Shown one piece after another: positions 48,419 through 61,339 of a stretch of 64,000 nt of DNA. The position numbers and the translations under genes were made by a program. Numbering within the stretch: the stretch's first letter is position 1; each line of letters starts with the position of its first letter. The notes under the pieces were generated by a model, which ran no database searches, was not told the origin of the DNA, and saw only the letters and a program-made list of their open reading frames with translations. Source of the DNA: Pithys albifrons albifrons (lineage: Eukaryota > Chordata > Aves > Passeriformes > Thamnophilidae); the NCBI RefSeq assembly GCF_047495875.1, contig NC_092461.1, positions 93,998,431-94,062,430 of the forward strand, given 5' to 3'.

Positions 48419-51400
48419 AGAATTAAGAAGTATTCAAAGCTAGTAGAGACTGATTTAAAAACATATCCTAGCAAAACTGCTCAGAAACATAGTTACGTTG
48501 ACACAGGGGATATTCAAATTGCTGGTGAAAGAGAGGCTTTTGAGATAAAATGAGGATAACCTCTCTGTCCGAAGAAAGGAAAGGTCTTGGCTAGAAGAAA
48601 CTGAGACAACATATACCAAATATCCTGCTTTGCTGTCAAGCAAATAACAGCTGACATTATTTCTTCTAAGCTCTCCTGTTTCTTTCATGCATGCAAGTAC
48701 AAACAGTGACAGACTACATGGTATTTAGAATTAAACTCTTCATCTGGATTCATATTAAGATTCTTTTCTTCCTTGCATGTAAGCATATATCATATTGTGG
48801 ATGGTATGGAACCAAGTGACTATTAGTCAAGCTATAGTGATAGTTTATTTCTTTGATTTAAGTTTAGAAAACTTCACAGAATTAGTAGAAAGGAGTGCAA
48901 CTTCTTAGACGAGAACTCAAAGAAGAAACCATTAATTCCGTATGCACCCATCCTTGGATGCTGATGTATTTTGTTTGTAGTAAAGACTTAATGACATTGG
49001 ATAGGAAACTACACTGAAACTATCTGCTTATTATTCCTACTTGGTTTAATTCAGGTAGAAACTAATTATTGCATTTCCTTTGGCTTCTACGAGTAATTTT
49101 TGCTATGACTATATCTGTAATTCTGTTTCCAATAAATACAGCTAGTGTGCTATCTGTCCTCTTAATAAGGTTCACCAGACAATATTTGCAATCCATTTAT
49201 TTTTAACCTTTGTTAACATGTTCATTGTTTTGGTGAAATTTTCTGTGTTGGCAACTTGCCTCAGATGAGGTATTTAAGAAAATTTAAGCCAAAAATCAGT
49301 CAGTTGTGTCTAAAAGTGAAAATGAGTGCTACTATTTTTCTCATTTAGAAAAAACCACATCTGTTGAAGTGTGCAGTTTACAGTCTTCAGCATCTCTGCA
49401 CATCTGTGCAGAAAACAAAAATTTGTCCAATGGAAAAGTAAAATGAAGCCAACAACACTAAGTCTGATATTATCACAGATTGTACCATAATGTCTACTTA
49501 TAAGAAAGAAGAATTATTACTTGCATAATGAAATATGACTTGTTAGATTTTTCTGGCCTTTTATTGCTTGGCTTAGCAACTTTACTGTTCTTTAGCATAC
49601 TGGGTTTTTTTCTAGTAATTACCCCTTGCTACAAAAATGTTAGGCTTTTGACTTGTGACTTGGCTTGATTTGAACTGAAAATTCTGAGGAAAAAAAATTA
49701 TTTATAGACATATAACCAAAGTCACAATTCTCTCAACAGCAGTAGGAACATACAGAATGAATGCACTCATAAGGGTCACGAGCCAACCTTTTCCTCCTCA
49801 GCTAAATACACAGTTTTCCACCTTTTGATCTCCATTCCTTTAAAACAAGCAAACAAAAAATCCATAATCCTCCATATGTTTCAGATTACATAGATATACT
49901 GAAAATCATTATCAAGTCACTTGATGCTATAGATACAACCAAATCCTGAAACTGGAAGTTCATAATTTGTAGATATTACAAAAGTAAAATCTACTTTAAA
50001 AAACCAAACGAGCAAAACCAACCAAACAAAAAACCCCAACAAACCAATTAACCCAACAAAACCCAACAATTTTTAAAAAATAATTTGAAAACAAGCTCTT
50101 AATTTTGAAGTATTTAGCTGAAAATGTGTGGATTTTCACTGTATACACAAAAGGTCCACTTTGAAAATAGGATATCTCAAGATGTCTCATGCTATGCCTT
50201 CAATTAATCTGCTATTTTGAAAAAACTTGCGTGCATATAATAGCCCTCAGAGTCTTTATTAGAGGATTAATGTCAACACAGTTTTGAAAATTTAGAATGC
50301 AGTGAGTTGGAGAAGTGGAAGACCCAGAAAGAATCCTTGTCAATCTTGAGATGTTTCTCAGGCATCATGAGCCCACACCTTTGTGGGAGGCTTACCTGAA
50401 GATTAACAAGAACCTTGATATAAGTTTTTCAATCTCAGATGGCAGCAGGGAGCAGAATAATGGTTAAAGTGAGCATCAGATGTACTTTTGAAAGGAGAGA
50501 TGATAATTGGATAGTACTTCAGGAAAAAAAAAGCAAGAGATTTAAAAATAAGTTAATTGGACAAATTCATTTCTCTCCCCTGCCTGAAGAATGAAACAAG
50601 AAATAACACTTAAGTACTTGAATGACTCTAGTTTTCCCTGACAAATCACATATCTAGACAAATACCCAATTATAAGTTCATTGAAGTAAAATGTGTCTCT
50701 CCTTTTCTCCTATTGCTCTCATATTTAATTTTATAGTCTTGGTAACATTTTCAGGTGCATAGTTACTGCAGAAGGATTACATGTTTGATCTAAAGTGAAA
50801 AATGAGAAATCATCACTGAAACAAGGCCAGGAACACGTCTGACTGCCAGGGAGCAGGACAAAACCTCAGTTTTTGAGACCCTCTCGCAGTATGCACACAT
50901 GTCACTCTTCAGTACAATGGGAATATCAAATGAAGGCTCACAACTAGAGCCACTTTAGTAACTAGCTTTTATTTCATAAGATTCTCATCACTTACCTCTC
51001 TGGATCAGAAAAATGTAATCACTTTCTTGGGTTATTTTATTCTGTTCTTTACTGGTAACAACACCTGTACAGCTTGATGCACTAAACTCAGAAGTTGTCT
51101 CAAGAACAGTATTTGGTGAGTCCTACTCTACATACAGATTTCTGCCCATAAGTCATTGACATTTCATTGCTGCATGACCACCTGACTCAAGACACCCGTG
51201 ATTATGCACCATGGACACCCTTCCTGTTGTTGCTCATGACATCAGACCCCTTTAAAGAATCATTGAACCAATCCATTAGCTATATCCTTAATGTTCCCAC
51301 AAGGCACCTTAACTGTCGTCAGACTTGACAGAGCACACACATCTGTACCTAATCCATGCACAAACTGATCCAAGGCCACCCTGTGGAACAGAACCTACTC

Positions 51401-54400
51401 GGGCTTTCCTCCTGACACAGCTCATTTCTTGAACTAAAGCTGGTGGATGCAGAGAATTAGACTGAATATTGCAGAAGGTTCAGCCATAGCACTAGTTTTT
51501 CTGTTAATTTTAACTCTAACCCAGAGGGTGAACAAATACAGAACACAATGAGAACAACAGAAGAGAAAAAACAGCTGTAAGCAAAAGAGGGATAGAAATA
51601 TACATATCATTAGATACACAGGAAAAGAATAAAAGAATTAAGAGGTATTTAAAGTACATCTCTGACCTATAGCTAGACTACGGAGAGCATTAACACCTGA
51701 AAAACTTGAACTAATGATTTGCACAGATCTAGGGAGGCAGAGCAAACATCTCTAAGTTAGATTTCAGCTCCACGTGCATTTCTGATGATAAGGCCAATTA
51801 TAGCAACCAAGTAAATTACTTAGTGTGTATATTTATGGGAGCATTTGACAAGAGGAGCAGAATATTAAGTCCGCACTGCAATGCATGTGTATACAAATTT
51901 ACCTCAAATATTTCAAAGGCTGTTACAATACTGTACAAACAAGCCTTGCCAAGGCACCTAGCTGAAGCTGAACAGCTGTGTTTTTTGTTGCCACAGACAG
52001 ACATGAATGAACTCCTAGCAGCAGATTACCCATGTTACCTATCAGTCAGTCACTTTCCATGAGTTTGAACAAAGGCACCTGGTCTTCTTGTTGTCACAGC
52101 ATTGTTCCACTCTGTCAAACTTGGATACTCGCTGCTTTCAGATCCAAGAGCTATGCAATAGGGCAGCATGGAGCTGCAACGATGAAGGTATTACAAAAAT
52201 TACTTTCTTGATATACACAGATCTGTACTTCAAGCCATAAGCAGTATCTGTCATCCTGCATCTCTGTCATCATTATTATAACTAATCCCACACACTCTCC
52301 ATACAGGACAGAATCATAAAAAGAAGAGCTCAGAACTTCAAACACCGGAGAGCTTTTAAACCTTACTTTCCTTCTAAATGCATGTTATGACTCAATTTTT
52401 ATTTACAAACTACTTATTTTCCACAAGATTTCTATTTAATCAGAAACTCAGAAAAGACAACAAATGCTTTCTGGTTGACTAGTCAATATTTTCCTTCCTA
52501 TTCATCAGTCATTTTGCAACCTCAGCTTTACCTGTTCATGCTCTGCTGTAAAAACAGAATTATTAATTCCCTTAATAGATTTTCTATAGTTCTAATTATT
52601 CTGGCATCCAAATACTTTACAAAAAATAATAATGGCTACAACTTCATGTAAGGTGAAAAAATTATCTATCCCATTTTACAGTGTTGAAACTGGGGAAGAT
52701 AAAATAAGATGTGTGGGACTTCAGACACCCAGAACCACAGAAACCCATTTCATACAGGTATGCATATCTTCATAAAACACTGTACCCTGTCTCTCTGTAC
52801 AGTTATTTTAAACAGTGTTATCTCTGGCCCTTGCAACAACAGTACCATTATGTGAAGACCAGCTTATTATTCCAACAGACTTTCTGTAAGACAAAATAAT
52901 TTCACTGAATTACGTCTGATTTTTATGGCTATTTTCTCTGTAAGGTCTTGAGTGATTAAAAATGTTTGACATTATGGTATAACATCTTACTGAGAGCACT
53001 AACTTATGATTCCCATCCTAAACTGTACCAGCCACTTACCTCCGCAGACCCTCTAAGCCCTAAGAGTTCCATCCTGATGGCAATTTTATTTCTGAATGTT
53101 TTAGCAAACTCAATTTTCAAAACTCAAAAAGTACCTTAAGGATGAAAAAGAAACCAACTTTAATAGTTTAAATTATTTAACCCTCTTTCTCAGCCCCTTG
53201 AAGAAAATGACCAAAAAAGAAGCTAAATATAACATAACAAGAATTCAAAAGCAACTAAGCACTGCTGCTGAATGGCAGGCAGAACCAACATGCCATTTAT
53301 TAATGTTAATAAAGGCTTCTTTTATTCCCTCAAAAGAATAACCAAAGACAGTTTTATAGTAAGATATTACTCCTCCACAGTTGCTCCTAAAAAAAAAAAA
53401 GCACATTTGAGAAGAGGTGAGTTACAGCAAGCGTATACCTACCTCAGTGACCACACAGAAGTGAAATGTGCCACCTACCAGATTCTTTCATCAACTTTTA
53501 CCCTTCTTTCATTTTAGAGATAATTTTAGTTCTTTAGTTGCAGCACATTTAGATACCTCACACTGAATTCATAGACCTCATTGTCTGTAAATAAGGGATT
53601 GCACATCAATCATTCGTACACAATCAAGAGCTATCAGATTCAAACACCTTATTCAGGACAGGATAAGTCACCATCTAGAACTAGATACTCATTGACTGCA
53701 CAGCTCTTAACCTAGGCTTCACACCTCAAACACTGAAGACAGAAGAGATGGCCACACCAGCCTAAATTCAAGGCATAAGCAATCAGATTATGGTCAAGTC
53801 TAAAAGATCAGCACCTATGTTTCAAGGGAGAAAGCCTAGCTAAAAATGCTGTCAGAGTCAAAACTAGAAAATAAAGGAGCCCTCTGTAATCCAGCCAATT
53901 TCAGAAAAAATTCAGTCCCTAGTTAAATTTTCACAAAGCTTTTAAAGGCGATGCCCATTTAAAAAAAAAAACAACAACAAAACCAAAACAAACAAACAGC
54001 TGTTCCTAGGCATTAACCATGTCACAAGCAATTCATTTGCTCCATCTTTTAGGTTAAAAAATACTCTTTTCTTCTCTTTATCAAGTCAGACCTCTCTAGC
54101 CTCCTTAAAATAAAGGCTATAAATGCCAACAACAGTAGATAAATCCTTTAGCCACTGCAGCAAGAGCAAATATAACAATTTCCATGAGCCTGGTCTGAGC
54201 AAAGGCCTGTTAAAAACAGGAGAGCAGCACAGGTGTGCCAGTAACAGAGCTAATGAGCAGCACATGTTTTGAGTAAAACCCCTTAATTTAAATCCTCTTC
54301 TAAGCCAGGGAAATCTCAGAAATGGAGATAACAGGCAATCAATGACCCTGACTGCTAAGAAATTGAGATTGGAAGTCAGCTTTATTGCCAGGCCAATACT

Positions 54401-54545
54401 TAGTGAGTGTTTTTTTACTTATTTCATGAAGAAAAAGTGATGTTTTTATAGTCACCTCATCTAGGGAGAATTTCCAAGAGAAACAACAGGATGAGGAAAG
54501 GCTTTGAATTCTTGTGTGCAGTCATACTACTTTATTTTATACTAT

Positions 54546-54557
54546 ATCTTGTTACTT
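54546..54557. repeat. left target-site duplication of the RTE insertion
   Basis: ATCTTGTTACTT; the right copy at 57916-57928 has one extra A (ATCTTGTTAACTT). The exact 9-base core ATCTTGTTA is common to both. Confidence 0.8.
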
Positions 54558-55190
54558 CTCTGGGGACACCCCCTTGTCGCGGGGGAGAAGCTTGCGTGCC
54601 CTCATGAGGTTCAGAGCTATGCTGGAGGTGGTTTGTGCCGCCGGTAGGGTCTCCCATGCCAGACAGGTCTCAGCTGAAGGGTCAGACAAAGTGTGTCCAC
54701 GGGCAGGATGGGCTCGCTAGCCGTCTGGCAACCATCCTAGGAGAAGGACAACTCCAACCCCAAACCCGGGCAGATGGAGCTCGTTTAGCCCTGTAAGGCC
54801 ATCCATCTAAGAGAAGGATACTCTAACCAAACCTAGATCCTGAGGTGTTCGCTGTCAGCGTCCAAGCTCGCTGGGCCGTGGCAGATGAACCTTAGGAGTA
54901 AAGGGTGGGGCCAGTTCTGCGCACGCTGTGCCTCACCTGGAGGTTCCATTGCGCAGGCTTGAAGGGTTCACCCACATTGCAAAGCCCTGTAGCGACAGGT
55001 GAGGGTCGAAAACGGCAGGTGATAGGAAGCAGCTGGAAGCCGCAGACCCAACCCTGCATGCAGGCGGTTCAGGATATGGGTCCTTAGAGACTTGACCCCG
55101 GAGATGACAGTCTCTTGTGGCAGCATCCTGAATGACCAAGCAGCCTTTTCTAGGGACAGCACTGCTTGCTCCACACGGAGAGGGGCCTAG
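54558..55190 (+). other. RTE 5' leader, GC/CpG-rich
   Basis: The GC-rich leader begins TCTGGGGACACCCCCTTGTC and contains units such as GTAGGGTCTCCCATGCCAGA typical of the 5' part of this LINE group. It has no long coding frame. RTE leaders can carry an internal promoter; I see no specific promoter motif. Its CpG content stands out against the AT-rich flanks. Confidence 0.65.
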
Positions 55191-57874
55191 CAAACGTGGC
55201 CTAAACAAAGCTCATCTCCACACCCGGTTGGATAACAATGGACGCCTCCTGCTAGAGTTCTGCGCAGAATGGCAGCTCACCATCACCAACACTATCTTTC
55301 AACAGAAAGACAGCCTGAAGACAACCTGGATGCATCCTCGATCCAAGCACTGGCACCTCATTGACTATAACTTAGTACAACACAGAAATGTCAGTGATGT
55401 CCGTTACACTCGAGTGATGCCGAGTGCAGAATGTCAAACAGACCACCGCCTTGTGCGCTGCAAACTTAACTTCCACTTCAAGCTCAGACCTAAGAGGGGC
55501 GGCATTCCAAGGAGGAGGCTCCAAGTCAACTGTCTTCAAACAGCCACAGTGAGAGACAGCTTCCAGGGAAACCTTCAAACTAGACTTAAAGATAATCCCA
55601 TAGATCCCTCTCCTGAAGCGCTTTGGCAACATATTAAAAGTTGCATCCTGCAGTCCTCTGAAGAGTCCCTAGGGTTCTCCTCCAAGAAAAACAAAAACTG
55701 GTTTGATGAGAACAATCAAGAGATCCAGGAATTGCTGAAGAAGAAGAGAACTGCTCACCAAGCACACCTTGCTCAGCCATCTTGCCATATAAAAAAAGTC
55801 GCCTTTCATCTTGCATGCAGCAAGCTCCAACAGAAACTTTGAGACATCCAGAACAAATGGTGGCTCGACCTAGCAGAAAAGACACAACTATGCGCAGATT
55901 TGGGTGACCAAAGAGGATTCTATGAGGCCCTGAAAGCAGTGTACGGACCCACTCACCAGTTTCAAAGCCCCCTACTCAGTGCAGATGGTCAACTGCTTCT
56001 AACAGATAAAACCTCCATCCTGAACCGATGGTCTGAGCCCTTTCAGACTCTCTTCAGTGCCAACTGTGTAGTCCAAGGCTCAGCAATTCAGCACATTACA
56101 CAGCAACTGGTGACACATGAATTGGATGCAGCCCCTACTATGGGAGAGACACTTAAGGCCATACAACAGGTGAAAACTGGCAAGGCAGCTGGGGTTGATG
56201 GAATTCCACCTGAAATCTGGAAGCATGGAGGTCAAGCACTCCATGCCAAATTCCATGAGCTTGTTGTGCGTTGCTGGGATCAAGGGGAACTACCACCAGA
56301 TCTCCGTGATGCAGTCATCATCACTCTGTAGAAGAAGAAAGGAGAAAAATCAGACTGCTCAAATTACCGAGGTATTACTTTCCTCTCCATTGCTGGTAAA
56401 ATCCTTGCAAGAATACTTCTAAACAGACTAGTACCCACTATTGCAGAAGATCTTCTACCTGAAAGCCTGTGTGGTTTCAGAGCCAATAGGAGCACCACAG
56501 ACATGGTGTTTGTTCTCAGACAACTGCAAGAGAAGTGTAGGGAACAGAACAAAGGTCTCTATGTAACCTTTGTTGACCTCACCAAAGCTTTTGACACTGT
56601 GAGCAGAAAAGGCCTGTGGCAGATCTTGGAACGTTTAGGATGTCCCCCCAAGTTCCTCAAAATGATCATCCTGCTACATGAGGATCAGCGTGGACAAGTC
56701 AGATATGGCGATGCACTCTCTGAGCCCTTTCCAATAACCAATGGTGTGAAACAAGGTTGGGTTCTTGCACCAACTCTATTCACAATCTTCTTCAGCATGA
56801 TGCTCCAAAGAGCCATGGCAGACCTCGATGAAGAAAATGGCATCTACATCCGATATCGTACCGATGGAAGCCTATTCAACCTAAGGCGACTGAAGGCCCA
56901 CACCAAGACCCTGAATCACCTTGTCCGTGAGCTGCTTTTTGCTGATGATGCCGCCCTCATTGCTCACACAGAAGCAGCTCTGCAGCGCTTCACATCCTGC
57001 TTTGCAGAGACTGCTGAGCTTTTTGGGCTGGAAGTCAGCCTGAAGAAGATGGAAGTTCTCTACCAACCTGCACCTCAAAAAGTCTTCCATCATCCTCACA
57101 TCACCATAGGCAATTCAGAGCTTAAGTCAGTCCAGCAGTTCACCTATCTGGGAAGTATCATTTCCTCAGATGGTAAGATTGACAAAGAGATAGAAAACAG
57201 GCTGGCAAAGGCATACAGAGCCTTCGGAAAACTCCATAAAAGAGTCTGGTCCAATAAACACAAAGATTAGTGTCTACAGAGCCATTGTACTGTCTGCTCT
57301 TTTATATGGGTCTGAATCCTGGGTCATCTACCGCCACCACCTGCGGCTTCTTGAACGCTTCCATCAGCGCTGCCTCCGTTCAATCCTAAACATCCACTGG
57401 TCTGATTATGTGACCAATGTGTCTGTTCTTGAACAGGCAGGGGTCAGCAGTATCGAGGCCATGCTGATGAGAATGCAGCTGCGCTGGGCAGGGCACGTCT
57501 CCAGGATGGAGGATCACCGCCTTCCAAAGATTGTGCTCTATGGTGAACTCGCCACCGGCTGCTGCAAGAGAGGAGCCCCGAAGAAGAGATACAAGGACTC
57601 CCTGAAACAACACCTCAGCCTTGGCCATATTGACTGCCACCAATGGTCCACTCTGGCCTCCAATCGGTATTCATGGAGACACACCATTCACGACGCTGCT
57701 GCTTCCTTTGAGAATGCACAGAGAGTCAGTCTGGAGGAGAAAAGACAACGCAGAAAGAACCATTCTTTGCCAATATCAGCCAGGGAGATGTTTTGCTGTG
57801 CCTTTTGTGACCGGACCTGCCTATCCCGTATCGGCCTTTTTAGCCACCAGCACACTTGCAGCAAGCGTGGCTAG
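55132..57874 (+). pseudogene. RTE polyprotein (endonuclease remnant, RT, C-terminal Cys/His motif), broken
   Basis: From about 55226 the frame enters the last third of the APE endonuclease: NNGRLLLEFCAE, then HPRSKHWHLIDY and ECQTDHRLVRCKLN (the TDH-type motif). The linker and RT follow: GKAAGVDGIPPEIWKHG, SLCGFRANRSTTDMVF, YVTFVDLTKAFDTVSRKG, NGVKQGWVLAPTLF (Trp where Cys is usual) and FADD at 56938-56949. The C-terminus has WAGHVSRMEDHRLPK and the CAFC...HQHTC Cys/His motif ending 57874. Breaks: TGA at 55840-55842 (probably CGA to TGA), TAG at 56329-56331, and a frameshift near 57255-57270. All parts before that frameshift are in one frame; the rest is shifted by one. It cannot be translated as a whole. 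The ATG at 55132 lies in leader-like sequence and is not a natural start. Confidence 0.88.
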
Positions 57875-57915
57875 TGCCCTTCTCAAATCTTTGTTCGCAA
57901 AGCCTAGACATGATG

Positions 57916-57928
57916 ATCTTGTTAACTT
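57916..57928. repeat. right target-site duplication of the RTE insertion
   Basis: ATCTTGTTAACTT immediately after the ATGATG-type 3' end of the element. Marks the 3' boundary. Confidence 0.8.
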
Positions 57929-60707
57929 ATTTTAGCTAAATGTTGAGAACAGTATTAGGGTAATAGAGACTGAACAACGTTTGTCTTATATTTGCCTGTT
58001 AATTTTCCTATCTTTAGTTTAGCCTATGCCATTAAGTTCCATGCCAAAGTGATTATAAGCTTATTCATGGGATCAGAAGAGGTTTGTTTTTTTTGGTACA
58101 GGTGCACAGACAACTAAAAGTCCAACAGCTTTCTGCACTCATTTGCTGCAGCTTTTGAAGGCAAGGCTTGGTAGCAGCCCATGTGAAGGGGAACTTTAAA
58201 CAGTAATTAATAGGTATCTGTTTCTAGTAGCATCTTCTGCTTTCTCCTTTTAGAGATGGAGAAGAAAGGACAAAACACAGACTCATCAAGAAACAGGAAA
58301 ACATGGGTCAGAAAAAAAAAAGGAGAAATAAAATCTGAGAGCCCTCCCAAAACAGGAGGAAGCATCTACATGTATGATGTCACCTTGTCTGAAGTATTTG
58401 GTGCCATTTCATACGGAATTTGTCTCTTCAAATTTAAAACCCTTTCCTAAAGACACCATCATTACTTGTACAAAGGAACAGATTTTGGAAGAGAACCTTT
58501 GCATGATAGAAGAAACATTTTGTAACTTCCCACTCTTAGTTTCCCTCACTATTGCCAAGTAGAAAGAACTAAAAATGTTGTATTGCACAAAGAAGAGTCT
58601 CATGGGCAAACCCCAGTTTGAAGAGGGGCCTCCAGGAAAACTCTGCTCAGACACCCTTGGCTTGGCTCACCCAGTTTGGCAGCACAGAGCTGCTCCAGCC
58701 TTGCAGGCATTTGTTGCTTCCTATTGCCCAGCACTTGGGATGAATTTCTAATTTATGTAAGGGCAGCTCATTTCCAAGGAACACAGGGACAAACTTAGCA
58801 TCTAGTGTCAAAGAGGATCACAAATTACAGGGCTGAACACCGATGGTATTATGAGCTACATGCTCACATATCAAATACGATGGTTGAAGAGGTCAAATAG
58901 CTGCTTAAATGAGTTCCTGGAACTTGATTCTGCTAGAATGGAGACTATAGATGCAGTATACATGAAAGGGATTGCCTCTCCAGTCTCAACACTCAAGAGG
59001 TCCTCTGACATGTTATGATGCCTCCCTGACTGTGTTAAGTTTATTAGGAAGTAGGCAGAGATGTTGGCAGATCTGCACTCTGATTATCAAAATTCCTTTT
59101 CTTCCTCGCTTGAAGGGACACTTAAAACAAACTTAAAATTAGTTTTATTTTTGGTTCAGAGAAATGCAAGTGACAAGCTTACAAGAAGCTTATGTCTCAT
59201 AAATATCTACACAATGTTTTGAAAAATCTAATAGATTTTCAAGGCCCTGCCCAAGCAAAGATTGAATTTTCATCAGTAACTACTATATTGATAAATACGC
59301 AGTTGTTTTGTGATTACTGTCTGAATTATTTTTCTCTTTTGCTAATAATGTTATTAGAAATGGACTCTGGAGAATACTCTGAGGTTGTTTGTTTTGGTCC
59401 ATAGAAATAAATTGCTTTTGTAAAATGGGGCAGAGATGAATCTGTCTTGCAAGTGTGGGAAATTATTTCTCTAGCTTTAATTTTTACATAAACATGTTTT
59501 TAGAAAGATGGATTACTTTTTATGTGGTAGCTTCAAAATATATTAAATGTCATAAATCTTTGTCTGTAGAGATCATATTCAGGAGTGATATTTTCTAAAT
59601 GAATAGATTTTATTAATGCAGAGAAGTTTAAAACTGTCATGACAAAAGGTCTTTTAGAAGTGGCTGTGAGTGAAATGTTTATGCTAAACTTTTCTCCTTA
59701 TCCCCCTATCACACACCCAATCCTTATGCAACCAAACTTTCTAGAAATTGAAAGGTTTGCTTTCTCCAAAAAATAGGATTTTTCAGATATTAAACTTTCT
59801 TCCAGAATATTAGACTTTTTGTTATCTGGACATTTGCCAGAATGCTTAGTGCACGTTTCTCATGAACAATGATTTTATCTATCAGCCTGAAGATCAGTGC
59901 TCTTAAAAAGGCATCAGGTAAACAATGAAACACGTTTGTAGAAAAAAAACAAACAACAAAACACAAAACTGAAATGTCTAGAGAAAGTGAGACTAGTGCA
60001 TAAATCATGCATACAAGCAAGTAATAAATATGATGGTTGCACACTAATTAAATAAAGACAGTGACAACTATAAGGTTTAATAATTTCAGTCCTGTACACT
60101 TTTATTTGATTCTCCCAAGGGTCACCTAACTCAGACCATTTTCTCCATCCCTATTGCTTGAGGGAATTATACAATGTTACCACATGCAATTATGTCTCTT
60201 TCAGCCCCAGCCTCTCAAGGATGGTCTTGGATGTTGATGACCTCAAAAGTTACGTGTGTATGATTCAAAAATTGTCTTTTGATTTTCTGGCATAATAGTG
60301 TTAGGTATATGCACACAAAATTCTTCTGTCATAAATAAGCTATTGTCTCCTTGATTAAAGAAAAGTCCTGCAAAGATTTCTCTGAGCAGAATCTATTAAC
60401 TTCTGTGTACAGATTAACATAAGCTTCTATAGAGTAAAAGATTGTAATGAATTTCTTGATTAAAATAAAATTAAATAACTTCCATAACAACTACAGATAA
60501 ATGATATAAAAATTTCTCTCACCTATAGTAACTTCTCCAGTATCTTCAAAACACTTTTTCTTAGATTTAAGATGTGATTTCATCATCAACCTTGTATCTG
60601 AAATAAATTTTGTAAATTCCACAGACCTTGTATCTTTTTGTGTTGGGTCTTTATCCTCACTTCTAATTTAGGTTCCATGTACCATGGCTACATAGTGAAA
60701 ATCTTAG
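57929..60707. other. AT-rich unique DNA, no gene seen
   Basis: Short frames only; one A/C-rich tract at about 59941-59968. Nothing else recognised. Confidence 0.5.
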
Positions 60708-60712
60708 AAAAC

Positions 60713-61339
60713 TGTCTTGGTTTGAGATAAGCAACTGCCAACCCCCCCAAGCACAGAGAGAAAAGCCTCCCTCCTAACACCAGGGAAAGGGAGGAAAAGA
60801 GAGGGGAAAGAAAAAAAACCACTTCAAACTGCATTTATACTAAAACTACATATATTTTTCACAGAAAGAAAGAGACAATTAGAAGAGAGTACAAATATTC
60901 ACTCACACAAGTCTGCAACAACAAGTTCCCCACTTCAACTTCTTAACGAACACACAAATTCTACTGTCTTAACTACACATTACTTAAGAAGAAGCTTATT
61001 CCCCAGGGAGACAAACCCAAGCAGAAAGGAGAGACCCAGAACAACGCATTTTACTTTCCTGAGGTACCCTGTGAGCCAGTGGTGGGCCTGGTCCTCTCCA
61101 TCCCCCCTGGGACAGCATCGTGTGTCCTCCCAAGAGGAGGGCTGAGAAGTGACTGCCTTAACCACTCCCACACTGGTTCCTACTTCCCTGGAGATGATGT
61201 CATAATGTGGTATGGAATACAAAGTTACTGGCTAGAAGAGGTCGGCTGTTAGCTCAGCCCAGCTCAAGTCAGCTGACAGCTTTGGCCTAGTCCAAACTTC
61301 AGAGCCCAAATTTAGGCCCACCTAGGTGAACCCATAACA
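60713..61339 (-). mobile_element. solo LTR, 627 bp, with 5-bp target duplication AAAAC
   Basis: Plus-strand ends are TGTCTTGGTTTGAGATAAGC and ...GGTGAACCCATAACA (TG...CA). The exact pentamer AAAAC flanks it at 60708-60712 and 61340-61344. The left end resembles those of the LTRs at 13121 and 17059 (TGT-x2-TRGTTTRAGG), so the three may belong to one superfamily inserted in the same orientation. No internal retroviral sequence adjoins it. Strand follows the other LTRs and is inferred. Confidence 0.78.

Larger units (their letters stand above)
44569..54545. other. 10 kb of AT-rich unique DNA with several low-complexity tracts
   Basis: No genes or transposons with recognisable ends. It holds T/G-rich tracts at about 46013-46088 and 46612-46782, A/C-rich tracts at 48210-48317, 48365-48418, 49998-50069 and 53961-53998, and small inverted repeats at 45767-45796 and 47549-47610. 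A moderately GC-richer part at 51170-51430 may be an old repeat of unknown family. Confidence 0.5.
54555..57915 (+). mobile_element. RTE-clade LINE (possibly AviRTE-like) with internal deletion
   Basis: A 3.36-kb non-LTR retrotransposon much richer in GC and CpG than its surroundings. It has a target duplication: ATCTTGTTACTT at 54546-54557 on the left and ATCTTGTTAACTT at 57916-57928 on the right. The 3' end lacks poly(A) and finishes in a short ATGATG run, as is usual for RTE elements. A roughly 570-620-bp GC-rich leader precedes coding sequence for the end of an APE endonuclease, a reverse transcriptase with FADD, and a Cys/His-rich C-terminus. Most of the endonuclease is missing; the leader is joined to its last third near 55190-55230. 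Related proteins are often mislabelled craniofacial development protein 2-like. AviRTE is the known avian RTE lineage; I infer membership but cannot confirm it here. Confidence 0.85.
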
